From NCBI RefSeq assembly GCF_000236905.1, contig NC_016534.1, positions 349,380 to 413,379 on the forward strand: a stretch of DNA of 64,000 nt, in the 5' to 3' direction. The DNA is from Tetrapisispora phaffii CBS 4417. Its lineage: Eukaryota; Ascomycota; Saccharomycetes; Saccharomycetales; Saccharomycetaceae. Positions 30,017 through 40,672 of the stretch are shown here, in pieces. Below the pieces are notes generated by a model. That model did not search any database and was not told the DNA's origin. It saw nothing but the letters and a program-made list of their open reading frames with translations. Every line of letters begins with the position of its first letter. The stretch's first letter is position 1. A program made the translations under genes and the position numbers.

Positions 30017-31489
30017 ATGGTGCAACCTTTATTTACTGAATCAGCAAAGAATACATATTCCAATGATGATAATTTAAGAGAGGAAAAGTTTAGAGTGTTT
30101 TATGGTACATTTGTAGATACACCAGTTTTAGGTGAATTTCGAATTCGTTATCAAACGTCTGTTGGTGTAGAATCGAGATCAGGTACTATATTGTTCATTA
30201 ATGAAAATTCATCAGATCCTATGGGAGATGTCTCTAGATTTGATCCAACTATCGAAGAATCTAATGTGGAAGTTATCGAGTTGAAGTCCCATTTTACATC
30301 GTTTTTCTTTCCAGGTTTTATTGATACACATATTCACGCATCTCAATATCCGAACACTGGTATATTTGGTAAGTCTACATTGTTAGATTGGTTGATCAAG
30401 TATACTTTTCCTTTAGAGCAATCATTAGAGAATGATGATATTTCTAAAGATGTTTATACAAAAATAGTTAAGAGAACTCTCTCTCACGGAACGACTACAG
30501 CATGTTATTATACCACCATACATGCTAGTTCAGCAAAAATAATGGCCCAAATTTGCTCTAAACTAGGTCAACGGGCCATGATTGGGAAAGTGTGCATGGA
30601 CTTAAATAGTCCTGACTTCTATACTGAGAAGAATGTTAATGATTCTTTAAAATCTACGCTGGATGTTGTTGATTATATATTCAATGAAATTAAAAAGCCA
30701 ATTATATTACCAGTCTTAACTCCTCGGTTTGCACCTAGTTGTAGTAGAGAATTGATGCTGGGTTTATCAAAAATTGCATCATCTTATCCCGATGGGCTAC
30801 ATATTCAAACACATCTTTCAGAGAACATTAAAGAAATAAATTGGGCGAAAGAGCTATTTCCTGAGTGTAAGTCATATACCGAAATCTACAATAAATATGG
30901 AATGTTGAGCAACAAAACCATCCTTGCTCATTGTATTCATTTGGATGATGATGAAATCAAATTGATTAAAGAAAACAAAAGTGGAATTTCACATTGTCCA
31001 ATATCTAATTCATCACTGACCTCTGGCGAATGCAAAGTTCGTGAGTTATTAAATGAAAATATTAAAATAGGACTTGGTACTGATGTGTCAGCTGGATATT
31101 CGACAAGCATACTAGATAATGCCAGACAAGCACATTTAGTCTCTAGACATTTAGCCATGAAATATGATAATAGAGAAAAAAGGGATAGTGTAAAACTATC
31201 GGTGGAAGATGTTTTGTATTTGGCAACATTGGGAGGAGCCAAGGTACTTGAATTAGATGATAAAATTGGAACGTTTGATATTGGAAAACATTTTGATACT
31301 CAATTGATAGATCTTAACGTTAAAGGCTCGCCAGTTGATGTATTTGATTGGCAAATTCCTGATATTAATAACGGTAATGAAAATGATATATTCACTTTAA
31401 AGGAATTATTGTATAAATGGTTTTTCAACAGTGATGATCGTAACGTTGCAAAAGTATGGGTCGACGGACTTGAGGTTATTTCAAAATAA
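30017..31489 (+). CDS. GUD1: Guanine deaminase
   Basis: Converts guanine to xanthine in purine salvage and nitrogen scavenging. The ATG at 30017 (MVQPLFTESAK...) gives 490 residues, against 489 in S. cerevisiae; the track upstream lengthens the protein with unconserved residues. It is an amidohydrolase with zinc ligands His105 and His107 in PGFIDTHIHASQYPN, further metal and substrate residues in HLSEN and AHCIHLDDDE, and the catalytic aspartate in GLGTDVSAGYS. HCPISNSSLTSGECKVREL and the C-terminal GTFDIGK are also family-typical. Neighbour order matches YDL238C; GATA sites upstream suggest nitrogen control. Confidence 0.96.
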   Translation: MVQPLFTESAKNTYSNDDNLREEKFRVFYGTFVDTPVLGEFRIRYQTSVGVESRSGTILFINENSSDPMGDVSRFDPTIEESNVEVIELKSHFTSFFFPGFIDTHIHASQYPNTGIFGKSTLLDWLIKYTFPLEQSLENDDISKDVYTKIVKRTLSHGTTTACYYTTIHASSAKIMAQICSKLGQRAMIGKVCMDLNSPDFYTEKNVNDSLKSTLDVVDYIFNEIKKPIILPVLTPRFAPSCSRELMLGLSKIASSYPDGLHIQTHLSENIKEINWAKELFPECKSYTEIYNKYGMLSNKTILAHCIHLDDDEIKLIKENKSGISHCPISNSSLTSGECKVRELLNENIKIGLGTDVSAGYSTSILDNARQAHLVSRHLAMKYDNREKRDSVKLSVEDVLYLATLGGAKVLELDDKIGTFDIGKHFDTQLIDLNVKGSPVDVFDWQIPDINNGNENDIFTLKELLYKWFFNSDDRNVAKVWVDGLEVISK

Positions 31490-31678
31490 TCTTAAACATA
31501 TAGCATGTATACCACATAGACATGCATGTATGTAATTAAGCGAAATTAAAGGATATTTATGATATTAATAGTTAAGAAGTCAAGTTATTTATAATTTAGG
31601 AGTTTGCACAGATCTTGCTCTGTAATATATGTTGATGTATATGTATATATATATATAGGTGTCAGATTTGATTATGAA

Positions 31679-32287
31679 TCAGTAATATGCGGGCGAGTAA
31701 AGACATGGTAATGTCGGATATTGAGCTTGCCATTCTGTTAGGATACTGATTATATTATCTTCTAATAGATTCTCATCATTCTGTGTTTTATAACGTTCAT
31801 TAATTAAATCGGTTAACTTCAAAATAGATTTAGCTCCAATTTTAGCATTCTCATTATCATCCTTTATATCAACATTGATTACATGTACCAATTTATTTTT
31901 TTTACCTCCTCTAGACATTAAATCTTCTATTACAGAATCAAAACATCTTTCTTCACAAGTGAATATAATATCAAATACTTTGAAATTTTCTTGCCATTTC
32001 TCTGGAAATTTCTTTAACTTTCTATTTCTATTTAGCATTGATAGTAAACCATTTGCCTTATATCTTTCCGACGATTGCGATAATAAATCATTATATATGT
32101 CATTATATGGGGTACCAAATGCATATACATTTGGTTTATCTATAGAGAGACCAGGCAATCTAACAGCAGAACCAGTACCGTATGAATTGACATTATAGCC
32201 AGCCTCTTGTAGTACTTTATGAGATTCCATTGATCTATTATTATTTGATGCACATACAGTACACAATTTCAAACTAGTATCTTTCAT
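31679..32287 (-). CDS. SSU72: RNA polymerase II CTD phosphatase Ssu72
   Basis: Ssu72 removes phosphate from Ser5 and Ser7 of the RNA polymerase II C-terminal domain and is part of the cleavage and polyadenylation factor. The ATG at 32285-32287 gives 202 residues, against 206 in S. cerevisiae; the longer frame starts upstream without conservation. The CX5R catalytic motif is CASNNNRS, with Cys12 and Arg18. The next 50 residues ([25 protein letters not shown]...) are nearly identical to the yeast protein. [11 protein letters not shown] and [10 protein letters not shown], including the catalytic aspartate region, are intact. The tail ends SPAYY against APSYY in yeast. Confidence 0.97.
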   Translation of the reverse strand: MKDTSLKLCTVCASNNNRSMESHKVLQEAGYNVNSYGTGSAVRLPGLSIDKPNVYAFGTPYNDIYNDLLSQSSERYKANGLLSMLNRNRKLKKFPEKWQENFKVFDIIFTCEERCFDSVIEDLMSRGGKKNKLVHVINVDIKDDNENAKIGAKSILKLTDLINERYKTQNDENLLEDNIISILTEWQAQYPTLPCLYSPAYY

Positions 32288-33474
32288 TGTTATGTGTTTT
32301 GTCTCAATGCAATAAAACAACTACAAAAATAATATAAAATATATTGAAACCAAAACGAAACAACTAAAAAACGATAGGGATATATTCAAGGTCAAATTTT
32401 AATTTGTTTCAACTAGCAGTCCTCTATTCTAGAGACGAATCGACCTCAATTTGAGTCAACTAATTACTTAATAATAATTATCATATTTACTATAGAATCT
32501 ATCTTTATATACATATATGTTATAGGTTGATGAATCTATCTACATTTATGAACTTTTCAAAAATAAACATTTTTTTTGATTTCTCAATCACGTGAATCCA
32601 TTTCTCTCAAAATAATAATCTATGGATGAACCTGGGATAAGAGGCTCCACTACACTCTATAAAAGCATATACAGCAACACAACCCTGTGGATATGTTCTA
32701 TATGTAACATTAGAAATGAACTAATTTATAAAAAGTTGGTTATATATCCATTATCTTTTTACGATATCACATAAGTGGTTCACGAGAAGGTAAGAAGAGG
32801 GTGTTCTGATTGTATTTTCGTTGTTGGTATGTATAGAAATCGGTTTTGTTACTGTTCCTTACTTTGTTTTGTAGTTTAAACCAAAATATGGTGTAGGTGT
32901 ATATGGGACTGTTAAAATAGATTCAGTGTTCACTACATCGATGCTATGATTGCGATTGGCTTGGTTGGCTGTCATCACTAGTTCTCATTGCACGTTAATA
33001 GTGATGGCGGCTAATACCATTATTAATTAATACTCACGTGACTTAAGTAATAGGGTTAACATTGTAGGGTTAACATGTCAAGGTTTTGTGTTGTTACCAA
33101 AGGCAAGAAAGAAACCCTATCAAACACAAAATGAAGCCCAGATCTGATTTTGTGATAGATCAATAGATTGATTTTGTGATCTTACGATAAAAACTTAAAA
33201 CACAATATAACAATAACACGAAAAGTTTTGTGTCTCAATAAAATTAAGAGATTAATAAAAATTCGGGTTGAGTTAACATATCATTATCTTTGTTTTGTTT
33301 CTTATTCGCTAAGTTTTACATATTTTTAGCACTGATAATTACAATTAAGTCAAAAGCCTGGAATCAATTTGTTTAGCAACAAGAACACAGGCGTTTATAA
33401 CTATTTGAAGCTTACTGCCGCCATTGCGTAATTTATATAGGAGCGTAGAACCGTGGTACTCATTCTATTTGCAA
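32288..33474. promoter_or_regulatory. SSU72-CNM67 divergent region with two TCACGTGA boxes
   Basis: 1.19 kb with no gene. Two exact TCACGTGA octamers (32588-32595 and 33034-33041) match the binding core of the centromere/promoter factor Cbf1. A direct repeat of GGGTTAACAT occurs at about 33052-33076, and GATTTTGTGAT is repeated near 33145-33181. No RNA gene signature was recognised. The two Cbf1 boxes lack the CDEII/CDEIII arrangement of a centromere. Confidence 0.5.
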
Positions 33475-36400
33475 ATGGAAGCATTAGATGTCCATGAAAC
33501 TTTGGAGAATAGATCATATAATAAATCTGATAACGAGGAAAGAAAATTCGATTATTATTATAACTCCGGTGTGAAAACAAGCGGCAATCTGATGGGCTTT
33601 GTATTTCCAGGAAGTCCTAAGGCAATGCAATCTTTAATATTTAGAAATAAAAATAATGTGGATAATACGGATTCAAATGATAAGTTTAGAAATGCATTAG
33701 AAAAAGCAAAACAATTCGATCAACAAAATGGAATAACATATTCAGACGTTGATGACAGTTTGTACGATGAGAATCTACTCCCTTATAATAATAGCATTGA
33801 TGAAGATACTGATAAAGAGCTATCAGATAAGCGAGAAGGTGAAGAGGTACAAAATCGGGAAGATAGTAGTATATCACAACCCGTCTTATCTCCAAAATCA
33901 CCAACACAAAAATTGCACGATAATTCAGAACTGGAACAATCAACACCTATAAATTCACCAACGAATCATTCAAGAAATACGAATATGAAATCACCAATAA
34001 ATTCACATGCAAATTCGAGTTCTCTAGGAATGGAATCCTTTAAACAATCAATTAAAAATGTGAAAGAAGAAAATAATGAATTAAAAAAATTATTAGAAGA
34101 AAAAGTAATTGAAAATAATCGATTAAACAGCGATATTCTTAATTCTAGAAATTCTAATCTTGTATTACAAAATAAATTAGTTGATGGAAGTGATGAAATA
34201 ACGAATCTTCAAGATGAAGTTAATATTCTAAAGGACAAACTTTCATACTTCGAAGCAGATAATAAAATCTTGAAAAATGATATTTACTCTTTGGAATCCA
34301 ATTATGATGAATTGCATCGAGAGTTAAATGAATGGGAAACAAAAGTCAAAACATTGAATAAAGACATACAATATTTACAAGGCACTAATGCCCAATTATC
34401 AGCCACTAATGCGACATTATCTGAAGAAAAAGAAGCTTTGACAAAGGAAAAAGAAATTTTACTCAATAATAATGATAGTGTAACTAAATCGAATAATAAT
34501 TTAATTGCAGAAAAAGAACTTCTTGTTTCAGAAAGGGAACTTCTCATTTCAGAAAAAGAAGCTTTAACGAAGGAAATAGAAGTTTTACTCAAAAATAATG
34601 ATAATATTACTAAATTAAACAACAGTTTAATTTTAGAAAAAGAAACATTGCTCCATGAAAATGAAGAAATTACTAAAGCATATAATAATTTAATTTCTGA
34701 AAGAGATGATTTGTTGATTAAAGAAAGAGAATTACATCATAATAATTCAACTCTGTCGAGTGAAGTTGGTGAATTAATCAAAAAACAAACTGATCTGGAA
34801 ACAGAACTGCAAGAAAAATGTACCACTATCAAAAACATGACCTCGCAAGTAAAATACTTTCTTTCTGAGTTCAATCATTTTAAAAAGTCATCTGAAGTAC
34901 AAGAAACCTCTAATATTGAATCAACTGATTTAAATGATATTGAAGTAAACGATGATGATATGACAGTTCTTGAAATGCAATCATTATTTAAAAGAACTTT
35001 AGAGTTTATTAAAAACCATCAAACCGAATATAGATATCAAATATCAACATTATCTACCACAATAGCACAAAATATGGAGAAGAAAGATTTAGAACAAAAG
35101 ATATTGAATGAAAAATTAATCGATAAAGATAATACACTAGAGGAATTTAAATCCCGACTTTCCAACTACATGAGCAAACTAGCTGAATTAGAAGCCAGAT
35201 TGGATGAAATTAACAAAAAGGAAAGCATAACAACAAATAAATTGATTGATGAATTAAATATAAAAAATGATCTCAATATTAAAATAAAAGAACTAGAAAA
35301 ATATGTAACAGAGAAACAAGATCAAATCGATTCGCTCTCCAAAGATGCTAAAGAATTGAATGAGAAAATAGTCGAAAAGGTCGCTAGGATTAAGGCTTTA
35401 GAAGCTAACCTTGATACATCAACAAATAATTATGAAAATATGCAACAGCGTGTTAACGAATTGGAAGATGAGGAGAAATATAACATTGAGTTATCTTCGA
35501 AAGTTGCACATTTATCATCTGAACTGGAAGGATTGAGAAATCAATTAAATGAGGAAAAGATAACAGCCACTAAGCTAAAGTCAGAAAAAGAGACACAAAA
35601 TGAAAAGTTTACCGAGTTACTTTCTTTTATCACAGGTTTTGAAATATTTAATTTAACAATTGGAGCTTTAATAATGAAGGCTTATAAAGATAAAGAAAAG
35701 AAATTATCTGATGCAAAATTTAATGAATATATCTCGAATGATGAAAATCATAGTTACATTATTGGTTTCAAAAATAGAGAGGATGAGCACACAATGCATG
35801 AATTACAAAATAACTTAACAGAATCAGAGAAAGAGGTGTCCAGATTAAGGGATACTATAGATACAGAATTAAAAACCAAGATAAACGACTTAACTTCTAA
35901 ATCAAGAGATTTAGAAATAGAAACAAAGGAACTTAAAACCGAGATAGAAAAGAAAAATAACAGAATAGATGAAGGGATATGTGAAATTCGTGATTTAAAA
36001 ACTCAGACTACCCAATTAATGAATGAAAGAAAATTATTAACTCAGAAAAACATTGACTTAAGTACAGAATTAACTACTGTAAAGGGAAATATTATTGATA
36101 ATCACGAAATTAAATTGCAAGAGTTGGCGGAATCTTTGAATAAAATTAGCACACGCAGTGATTCTTTACAAAATCAATTAAGTACAAAAGACGAAGAGAT
36201 TGTTGAATTGAAAAAAAATATAACGGCCATTGAACTAATAAATAATGAACAAAAGGATAAATTCGAAAGTCAAACAACCGTATTGAATAACTTAAAGAGT
36301 AAAATACGTAAACTTGAAGGTAATAAATATGAAAAGGTTATGTTTGATAGCATTAGTAAAACTCACCCTGGGATAACGAAAAAAAAATATGATGACTTGC

Positions 36401-36720
36401 ATGTGGATAATGTGGATTCAATTGATATGGTGCAATTGCAAAATATAGTTAAGAATATTATTTTGCTATTTGAAATACCATTGTCAAAATTAACTAAGAA
36501 GTTACCATTAATCGCGATTTATATTAAATATGAAAGGACATTCCTTTTGAATTTTGCTAACCAACTACATTATCAAATATATAATGAAACTATAGATATT
36601 AAACGTTTCATTAACATAGTATACACACAGTATATTGATGGCATAAGTTTAGAAAACTTAGATCATCCACTGGAATCCTGTTTAGAAGATCTCTACATAA
36701 AAATCAAAACAAGGCTATAA
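33475..36720 (+). CDS. CNM67: Spindle pole body coiled-coil protein of the Cnm67/Ady3 family
   Basis: Cnm67 links the central and outer plaques of the spindle pole body; its S. cerevisiae duplicate Ady3 acts in prospore membrane formation. The ATG at 33475 gives 1081 residues, much longer than Cnm67 (581) or Ady3 (790); the upstream extension starts at TTG. The N-terminal 200 residues are polar and Ser/Pro/Asn-rich. About 205-950 is almost entirely coiled coil, including two tandem 42-residue units starting EKEALTKE (spacing 126 nt, at 34426 and 34552). A globular stretch interrupts the coil near 715-760 (LLSFITGFEIFNLTIGALIM). The C-terminal domain (about 965-1081) matches Cnm67: MVQLQNIVKNI, PLSKLTKKLPLIAIYIKYE and LDHPLESCLEDLY. 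Position fits both YDL239C and YNL225C, so orthology to one duplicate is not decided. Confidence 0.88.
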   Translation: MEALDVHETLENRSYNKSDNEERKFDYYYNSGVKTSGNLMGFVFPGSPKAMQSLIFRNKNNVDNTDSNDKFRNALEKAKQFDQQNGITYSDVDDSLYDENLLPYNNSIDEDTDKELSDKREGEEVQNREDSSISQPVLSPKSPTQKLHDNSELEQSTPINSPTNHSRNTNMKSPINSHANSSSLGMESFKQSIKNVKEENNELKKLLEEKVIENNRLNSDILNSRNSNLVLQNKLVDGSDEITNLQDEVNILKDKLSYFEADNKILKNDIYSLESNYDELHRELNEWETKVKTLNKDIQYLQGTNAQLSATNATLSEEKEALTKEKEILLNNNDSVTKSNNNLIAEKELLVSERELLISEKEALTKEIEVLLKNNDNITKLNNSLILEKETLLHENEEITKAYNNLISERDDLLIKERELHHNNSTLSSEVGELIKKQTDLETELQEKCTTIKNMTSQVKYFLSEFNHFKKSSEVQETSNIESTDLNDIEVNDDDMTVLEMQSLFKRTLEFIKNHQTEYRYQISTLSTTIAQNMEKKDLEQKILNEKLIDKDNTLEEFKSRLSNYMSKLAELEARLDEINKKESITTNKLIDELNIKNDLNIKIKELEKYVTEKQDQIDSLSKDAKELNEKIVEKVARIKALEANLDTSTNNYENMQQRVNELEDEEKYNIELSSKVAHLSSELEGLRNQLNEEKITATKLKSEKETQNEKFTELLSFITGFEIFNLTIGALIMKAYKDKEKKLSDAKFNEYISNDENHSYIIGFKNREDEHTMHELQNNLTESEKEVSRLRDTIDTELKTKINDLTSKSRDLEIETKELKTEIEKKNNRIDEGICEIRDLKTQTTQLMNERKLLTQKNIDLSTELTTVKGNIIDNHEIKLQELAESLNKISTRSDSLQNQLSTKDEEIVELKKNITAIELINNEQKDKFESQTTVLNNLKSKIRKLEGNKYEKVMFDSISKTHPGITKKKYDDLHVDNVDSIDMVQLQNIVKNIILLFEIPLSKLTKKLPLIAIYIKYERTFLLNFANQLHYQIYNETIDIKRFINIVYTQYIDGISLENLDHPLESCLEDLYIKIKTRL

Positions 36721-37230
36721 TCGGCGTAGAATGTTTTACAATATAATTATTTCATTATCAATTGATTATAAGTAATCATAAGTATGATATGTAATATTAG
36801 AAAATAAATGATAGCTCAAATATTCTATATTGAAAATGCTTTCTTATCGTTTTTCAGAAGTGCTTTTGTCTTTTAAAACTATTTTCAAATTGAAATAATT
36901 ATTCCGAAACTCATCGCATCGCAAATTTCGAAATCGAAGATACTGATTAATATATTTATAAAGTGTATATATCTTAGTTGTGAGTGTTACTTGGTAATAC
37001 ACATTATATTGTCTAGTCAGTTTTATCTTTCTTCCCCATTTTACACACTGGACAATTTGCATGGAGAGTGTTCGTTTAACCTTGTACATATAAACTTTGG
37101 TACAAAGAATCAGCTGTATAGTGGCTTAAAGTTTGCCAATAGTTTTGCTGTTTATGGTAATTGATATATAAAGAATCATTCATACTATTGATATATTACA
37201 TTCATTTGATATTATATACAAAAATCAGAA
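36721..37230. other. CNM67-JJJ1 intergenic region
   Basis: 0.5 kb of AT-rich DNA between two genes on the same strand. I see no additional gene. It should contain the CNM67 3' end and JJJ1 promoter. Confidence 0.5.
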
Positions 37231-39027
37231 ATGAAGACATGTTATTATGAGTTATTAGATGTCGAAATGACAGCAAGCGATGCTGATCTGAAAAAAGCTT
37301 ATAGAAGAAAGGCATTACAATATCATCCTGACAAAAATATTAATAACATAAAAGAGGCAACTGATATATTTGCAAACATTAGGACAGCGTATGAAATATT
37401 ATCTGATCCTCAAGAGAGAGTATGGTATGATTCGCACAAAAATCAGATTCTGAATGATGAACCAATAATGGAAGATGGATCATATGAGGTAGATTCTAGA
37501 GTCACTGGTGTAACTACAGAAGAACTCATGATGTTCTTCAATTCATCTTTATATACAAGATTTGATGATAGTCCTGCTGGTGTTTTCCAAATTGCTGGTA
37601 AAATATTTTCAAGATTGGCAAAAGATGAAATTGTTAATGGTAGAAAATTAGGCCTTCCCAAATTTGATAAATACGTAGATGATCACTTTGAAGAAGATAT
37701 AAATACATTAGGTTATAAAAGTGCATGTGATAAATATATAAAGGAAGAAAATGATACGCAATTATTCCCAGTCTTTGGCTATTCAACAACAGAATATGAA
37801 CATCTGAAAAGTTTTTACAAAAAATGGAATTCATTTAATACATTAAAAACATTTAGTTGGAAAGATGAATACATGTATTCTCAAACCTATGATAGAAGAA
37901 CAAAAAGAGAAATTAGTAAAATCAATGAGAAAGCCAGGAAAGAAGCTAGAACAGAATATAATAGAACAGTAATTAGATTTGTTGGTTTTATGAAGAAATT
38001 GGATAAAAGAATGAAAGAAGGTGCTAAAGAAGCTACAAAGAAAAAAGTTGAAATGGATAAATTGAAAAGGCAGCAACAGAGAGAACAATATTTAAAAGAG
38101 AAAAAATCACAAAAAACTGAATTTACCGAACAAACTTGGCAAGAAGTGAATGATGATTATTGGAAAGAGCTTGAGAAAAATTTTGACGAATTCGAAGAAA
38201 GTGACGTCTTTACAAAGGAAGAGGATAATACTAATCAAACTGAGAAAGATGATAAACAGGATGAAGTCGTTGTTTATGAATGTATTATATGCCAGAAACT
38301 ATTTAAATCCGAAAAACAATTGAATAATCATACACAAACGAATCTTCATAAAAAAAACATGAAAGAAATAAGACGGGAGTTAAAAAATGATAGCCTCGAG
38401 CTTGGTTTAGATGAAGTTTCGGATATAGATGATTTTAGCTCTGCTAATGAAGATCCTGCAGAAACCGGTATTTCTGCATCCATGGACATGGATAAAATTA
38501 ATGAGGAATTAGAAGCTATACAAAAACAATTAGAAGATTTGGATGCGATAACAGATGACGAATTTGGGGATAACGATGAAACTAACGGTAATTTTGATAT
38601 CGAAGTGAGTGATGTAGAAATTGATAATGACTCCTTAAACGACGACAGGAAAAGCACTGTGGAGGAATTTTTGGAAAAAGAAGAGGACATCAAAGATATC
38701 GATGAAGATATTATGAGAGACGAACAATTGAACAAGCTACTGGCATCATTACAAAGCAGCAAGAATAATCCTGATGATAGCGACTCTGATGCTAATTGGG
38801 GAAGCTCCAAAGGCAAGAAAAACAACAAGAAAAACAAAAACAACAAGATTAACAGAGTCAACGTTCCTCGCCTTAGCGCAAATAACAAGAAGAGCAATAC
38901 AATCGTGTTCACAGATGTGTGTTCAACTTGCGGGGAAGCATTCGAAAGTCGTAATCTTTTGTTCAAGCATGTTAAAACCAGTAACCATGCATTGGCCCCA
39001 AATAAAGTTAAAAAGAAAAATAAATAG
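37231..39027 (+). CDS. JJJ1: J-domain co-chaperone of 60S ribosome maturation, Jjj1
   Basis: Jjj1 stimulates Hsp70 to release the export factor Arx1/Alb1 from cytoplasmic pre-60S particles, working with Rei1. The 598 residues compare with 590 in S. cerevisiae. The N-terminal J domain (about 3-70) begins CYYELLDVEMTASDADLKK and has the HPD motif at residues 32-34. A charged, helical middle follows (about 220-300, Lys/Glu-rich). Two C2H2 zinc fingers follow, CIICQKLFKSEKQLNNH from residue 351 and CSTCGEAFESRNLLFKH from residue 564, separated by a long acidic region (about 400-520). The tail is basic (KVKKKNK). Neighbour order matches YNL225C-YNL227C-YNL229C. Confidence 0.97.
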   Translation: MKTCYYELLDVEMTASDADLKKAYRRKALQYHPDKNINNIKEATDIFANIRTAYEILSDPQERVWYDSHKNQILNDEPIMEDGSYEVDSRVTGVTTEELMMFFNSSLYTRFDDSPAGVFQIAGKIFSRLAKDEIVNGRKLGLPKFDKYVDDHFEEDINTLGYKSACDKYIKEENDTQLFPVFGYSTTEYEHLKSFYKKWNSFNTLKTFSWKDEYMYSQTYDRRTKREISKINEKARKEARTEYNRTVIRFVGFMKKLDKRMKEGAKEATKKKVEMDKLKRQQQREQYLKEKKSQKTEFTEQTWQEVNDDYWKELEKNFDEFEESDVFTKEEDNTNQTEKDDKQDEVVVYECIICQKLFKSEKQLNNHTQTNLHKKNMKEIRRELKNDSLELGLDEVSDIDDFSSANEDPAETGISASMDMDKINEELEAIQKQLEDLDAITDDEFGDNDETNGNFDIEVSDVEIDNDSLNDDRKSTVEEFLEKEEDIKDIDEDIMRDEQLNKLLASLQSSKNNPDDSDSDANWGSSKGKKNNKKNKNNKINRVNVPRLSANNKKSNTIVFTDVCSTCGEAFESRNLLFKHVKTSNHALAPNKVKKKNK

Positions 39028-39514
39028 ACTCATATATATATATCAATGTATTTACAATAGAAAACTCCCGTGACACTTTGTATATTCTAACATTACTGTC
39101 GCTGACGTTTCCTACTGCTGTGAAATTCCATGTTTTGTTACCCGGCCTCTATGGTGAACTGAAAAATTATTCATCCAATTTTGATTCTCTCGGACTCATA
39201 AACATTCATCTAGAAACAAATTAATTGAGAGAGAAGATAAGCATCAATGATTATTTTGAACTCATGATTATAATTATGATTAACCTAAAGACTCAACGTT
39301 TATTTGATTATCTAATTTTTTGAAATGTTCTAATCATATTATGCCTATTAATTTATTTAAAGATTTTATCTCGAAAACCTTCACTATATTCGTTTGAATA
39401 ATCTGTCAGCTAAAATATACGCAAAGTTATACCTATCTATTGCATCTATATCTGTAGTGTTGTGGGAAAGCAAATCATAATTAATTGATTAGTTGTTTAT
39501 TTCCTTTTTATAAT
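39028..39514. promoter_or_regulatory. JJJ1-URE2 intergenic region with a Reb1-type site
   Basis: 0.49 kb, 3' end of JJJ1 and promoter of URE2. TTACCCG occurs at 39138-39144, about 370 bases upstream of the URE2 start, a Reb1-type element. No other gene was seen. Confidence 0.45.
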
Positions 39515-40672
39515 ATGCAAAATACAAATATTGGAAACGTATCGCAACTGTCCAGCGCTCTTCGTCATGTGAATATTAATAATAACGAAAGTGCTGGGAA
39601 TATGAACAAGAATGGCAGTAATGAGATACTTTTTGGTGGTAATGATATGATAAATAATAATGGCGATAATGATAAGAATAATATCATGCAACAACAATTA
39701 AATCAACAACAATCAAATCAACAAAATGGGACAGAACAACAACAAGATCAGCAACTACAACAAGGCCATCATACAAATGCTCACCAACAGGTTCATTTGG
39801 AAGATATGTTACATCCATTCACGATACAGCAGCAGCAGCAACAACAACAAGCACAACAGCAAGCACAAAATATCTTAGGCAGCGAATACAATCCTGCACA
39901 ACATTCAAGGATTACACAATATTTCCAAAATTTACCTGTCGAAGGTTATACCTTATTTTCACATAGATCAGCTCCAAACGGCTACAAAGTCGCTTGTGCA
40001 TTAAGTGAATTGGGTTTACAATATAATACTTTCTTCTTGGATTTCGCTACCGGAGAACATAGAGCTCCAGAATTTGTATCACTGAATCCAAACGCTAGAG
40101 TGCCAGCTTTGATCGACCATAGTCTGGAAAACCTAGGAATTTGGGAATCCGGTTCCATTATGTTGCATCTGGTAAATAAATACTATAAAGAAACTGGTGA
40201 TCCATTATTATGGTCTGATAACCTGGCAGAACAATCTCAAATCAATTCTTGGATTTTTTTCCAAACTTCCGGCCATGCTCCAATGATTGGTCAAGCTCTT
40301 CATTTCAAATACTTCCATTCTCAAAAAATTCCTAGTGCAATTGAAAGATATACAGATGAAGTTAGACGAGTTTATGGTGTGTTGGAAGTCGCTTTAGCGG
40401 AAAGAAGAGAAGCCCTTGTCATGGAACTAGACACTGAAAATGTGGCATCATATTCGGCAGGTACTACACCAATATCACAAAGCAAATTTTTTGATTATCC
40501 TGTATGGCTAGTAGGTGAGAATATTACAATAGCAGATTTATCATTTTTACCATGGAATAATGTTATCGACAGAATTGGAATAAATATTAGGGTTGAATTC
40601 CCTGAAGTTTATAAATGGACAAAACATATGATGAGAAGACCTGCCATTATTCAGGCTCTAAGAGGTGAATAA
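39515..40672 (+). CDS. URE2: Nitrogen catabolite repression regulator and prion protein Ure2
   Basis: Ure2 holds the GATA factor Gln3 in the cytoplasm on good nitrogen sources, has glutathione peroxidase activity and in S. cerevisiae forms the [URE3] prion. The ATG at 39515 (MQNTNIGNVSQLSSALRHVN) gives 385 residues, against 354; the upstream in-frame piece starts at TTG. Residues 1-128 form a prion-like domain: a conserved start QLSSALRHVNI, an Asn-rich part to about 55, then a Gln-rich part with long CAA/CAG tracts (about 59-118). The glutathione-S-transferase-like domain (about 130-385) is highly conserved: EGYTLFSHRSAPNGYKV, NARVPALIDH, FFQTSGHAPMIGQALHF and the tail RRPAIIQALRGE. Confidence 0.97.
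   Translation: MQNTNIGNVSQLSSALRHVNINNNESAGNMNKNGSNEILFGGNDMINNNGDNDKNNIMQQQLNQQQSNQQNGTEQQQDQQLQQGHHTNAHQQVHLEDMLHPFTIQQQQQQQQAQQQAQNILGSEYNPAQHSRITQYFQNLPVEGYTLFSHRSAPNGYKVACALSELGLQYNTFFLDFATGEHRAPEFVSLNPNARVPALIDHSLENLGIWESGSIMLHLVNKYYKETGDPLLWSDNLAEQSQINSWIFFQTSGHAPMIGQALHFKYFHSQKIPSAIERYTDEVRRVYGVLEVALAERREALVMELDTENVASYSAGTTPISQSKFFDYPVWLVGENITIADLSFLPWNNVIDRIGINIRVEFPEVYKWTKHMMRRPAIIQALRGE

Noticed and set aside
32588..33041. Two TCACGTGA boxes considered as centromere CDEI elements
   Set aside because: No 80-90 bp A/T-only CDEII followed by a CDEIII motif (TTTCCGAA core) is adjacent.
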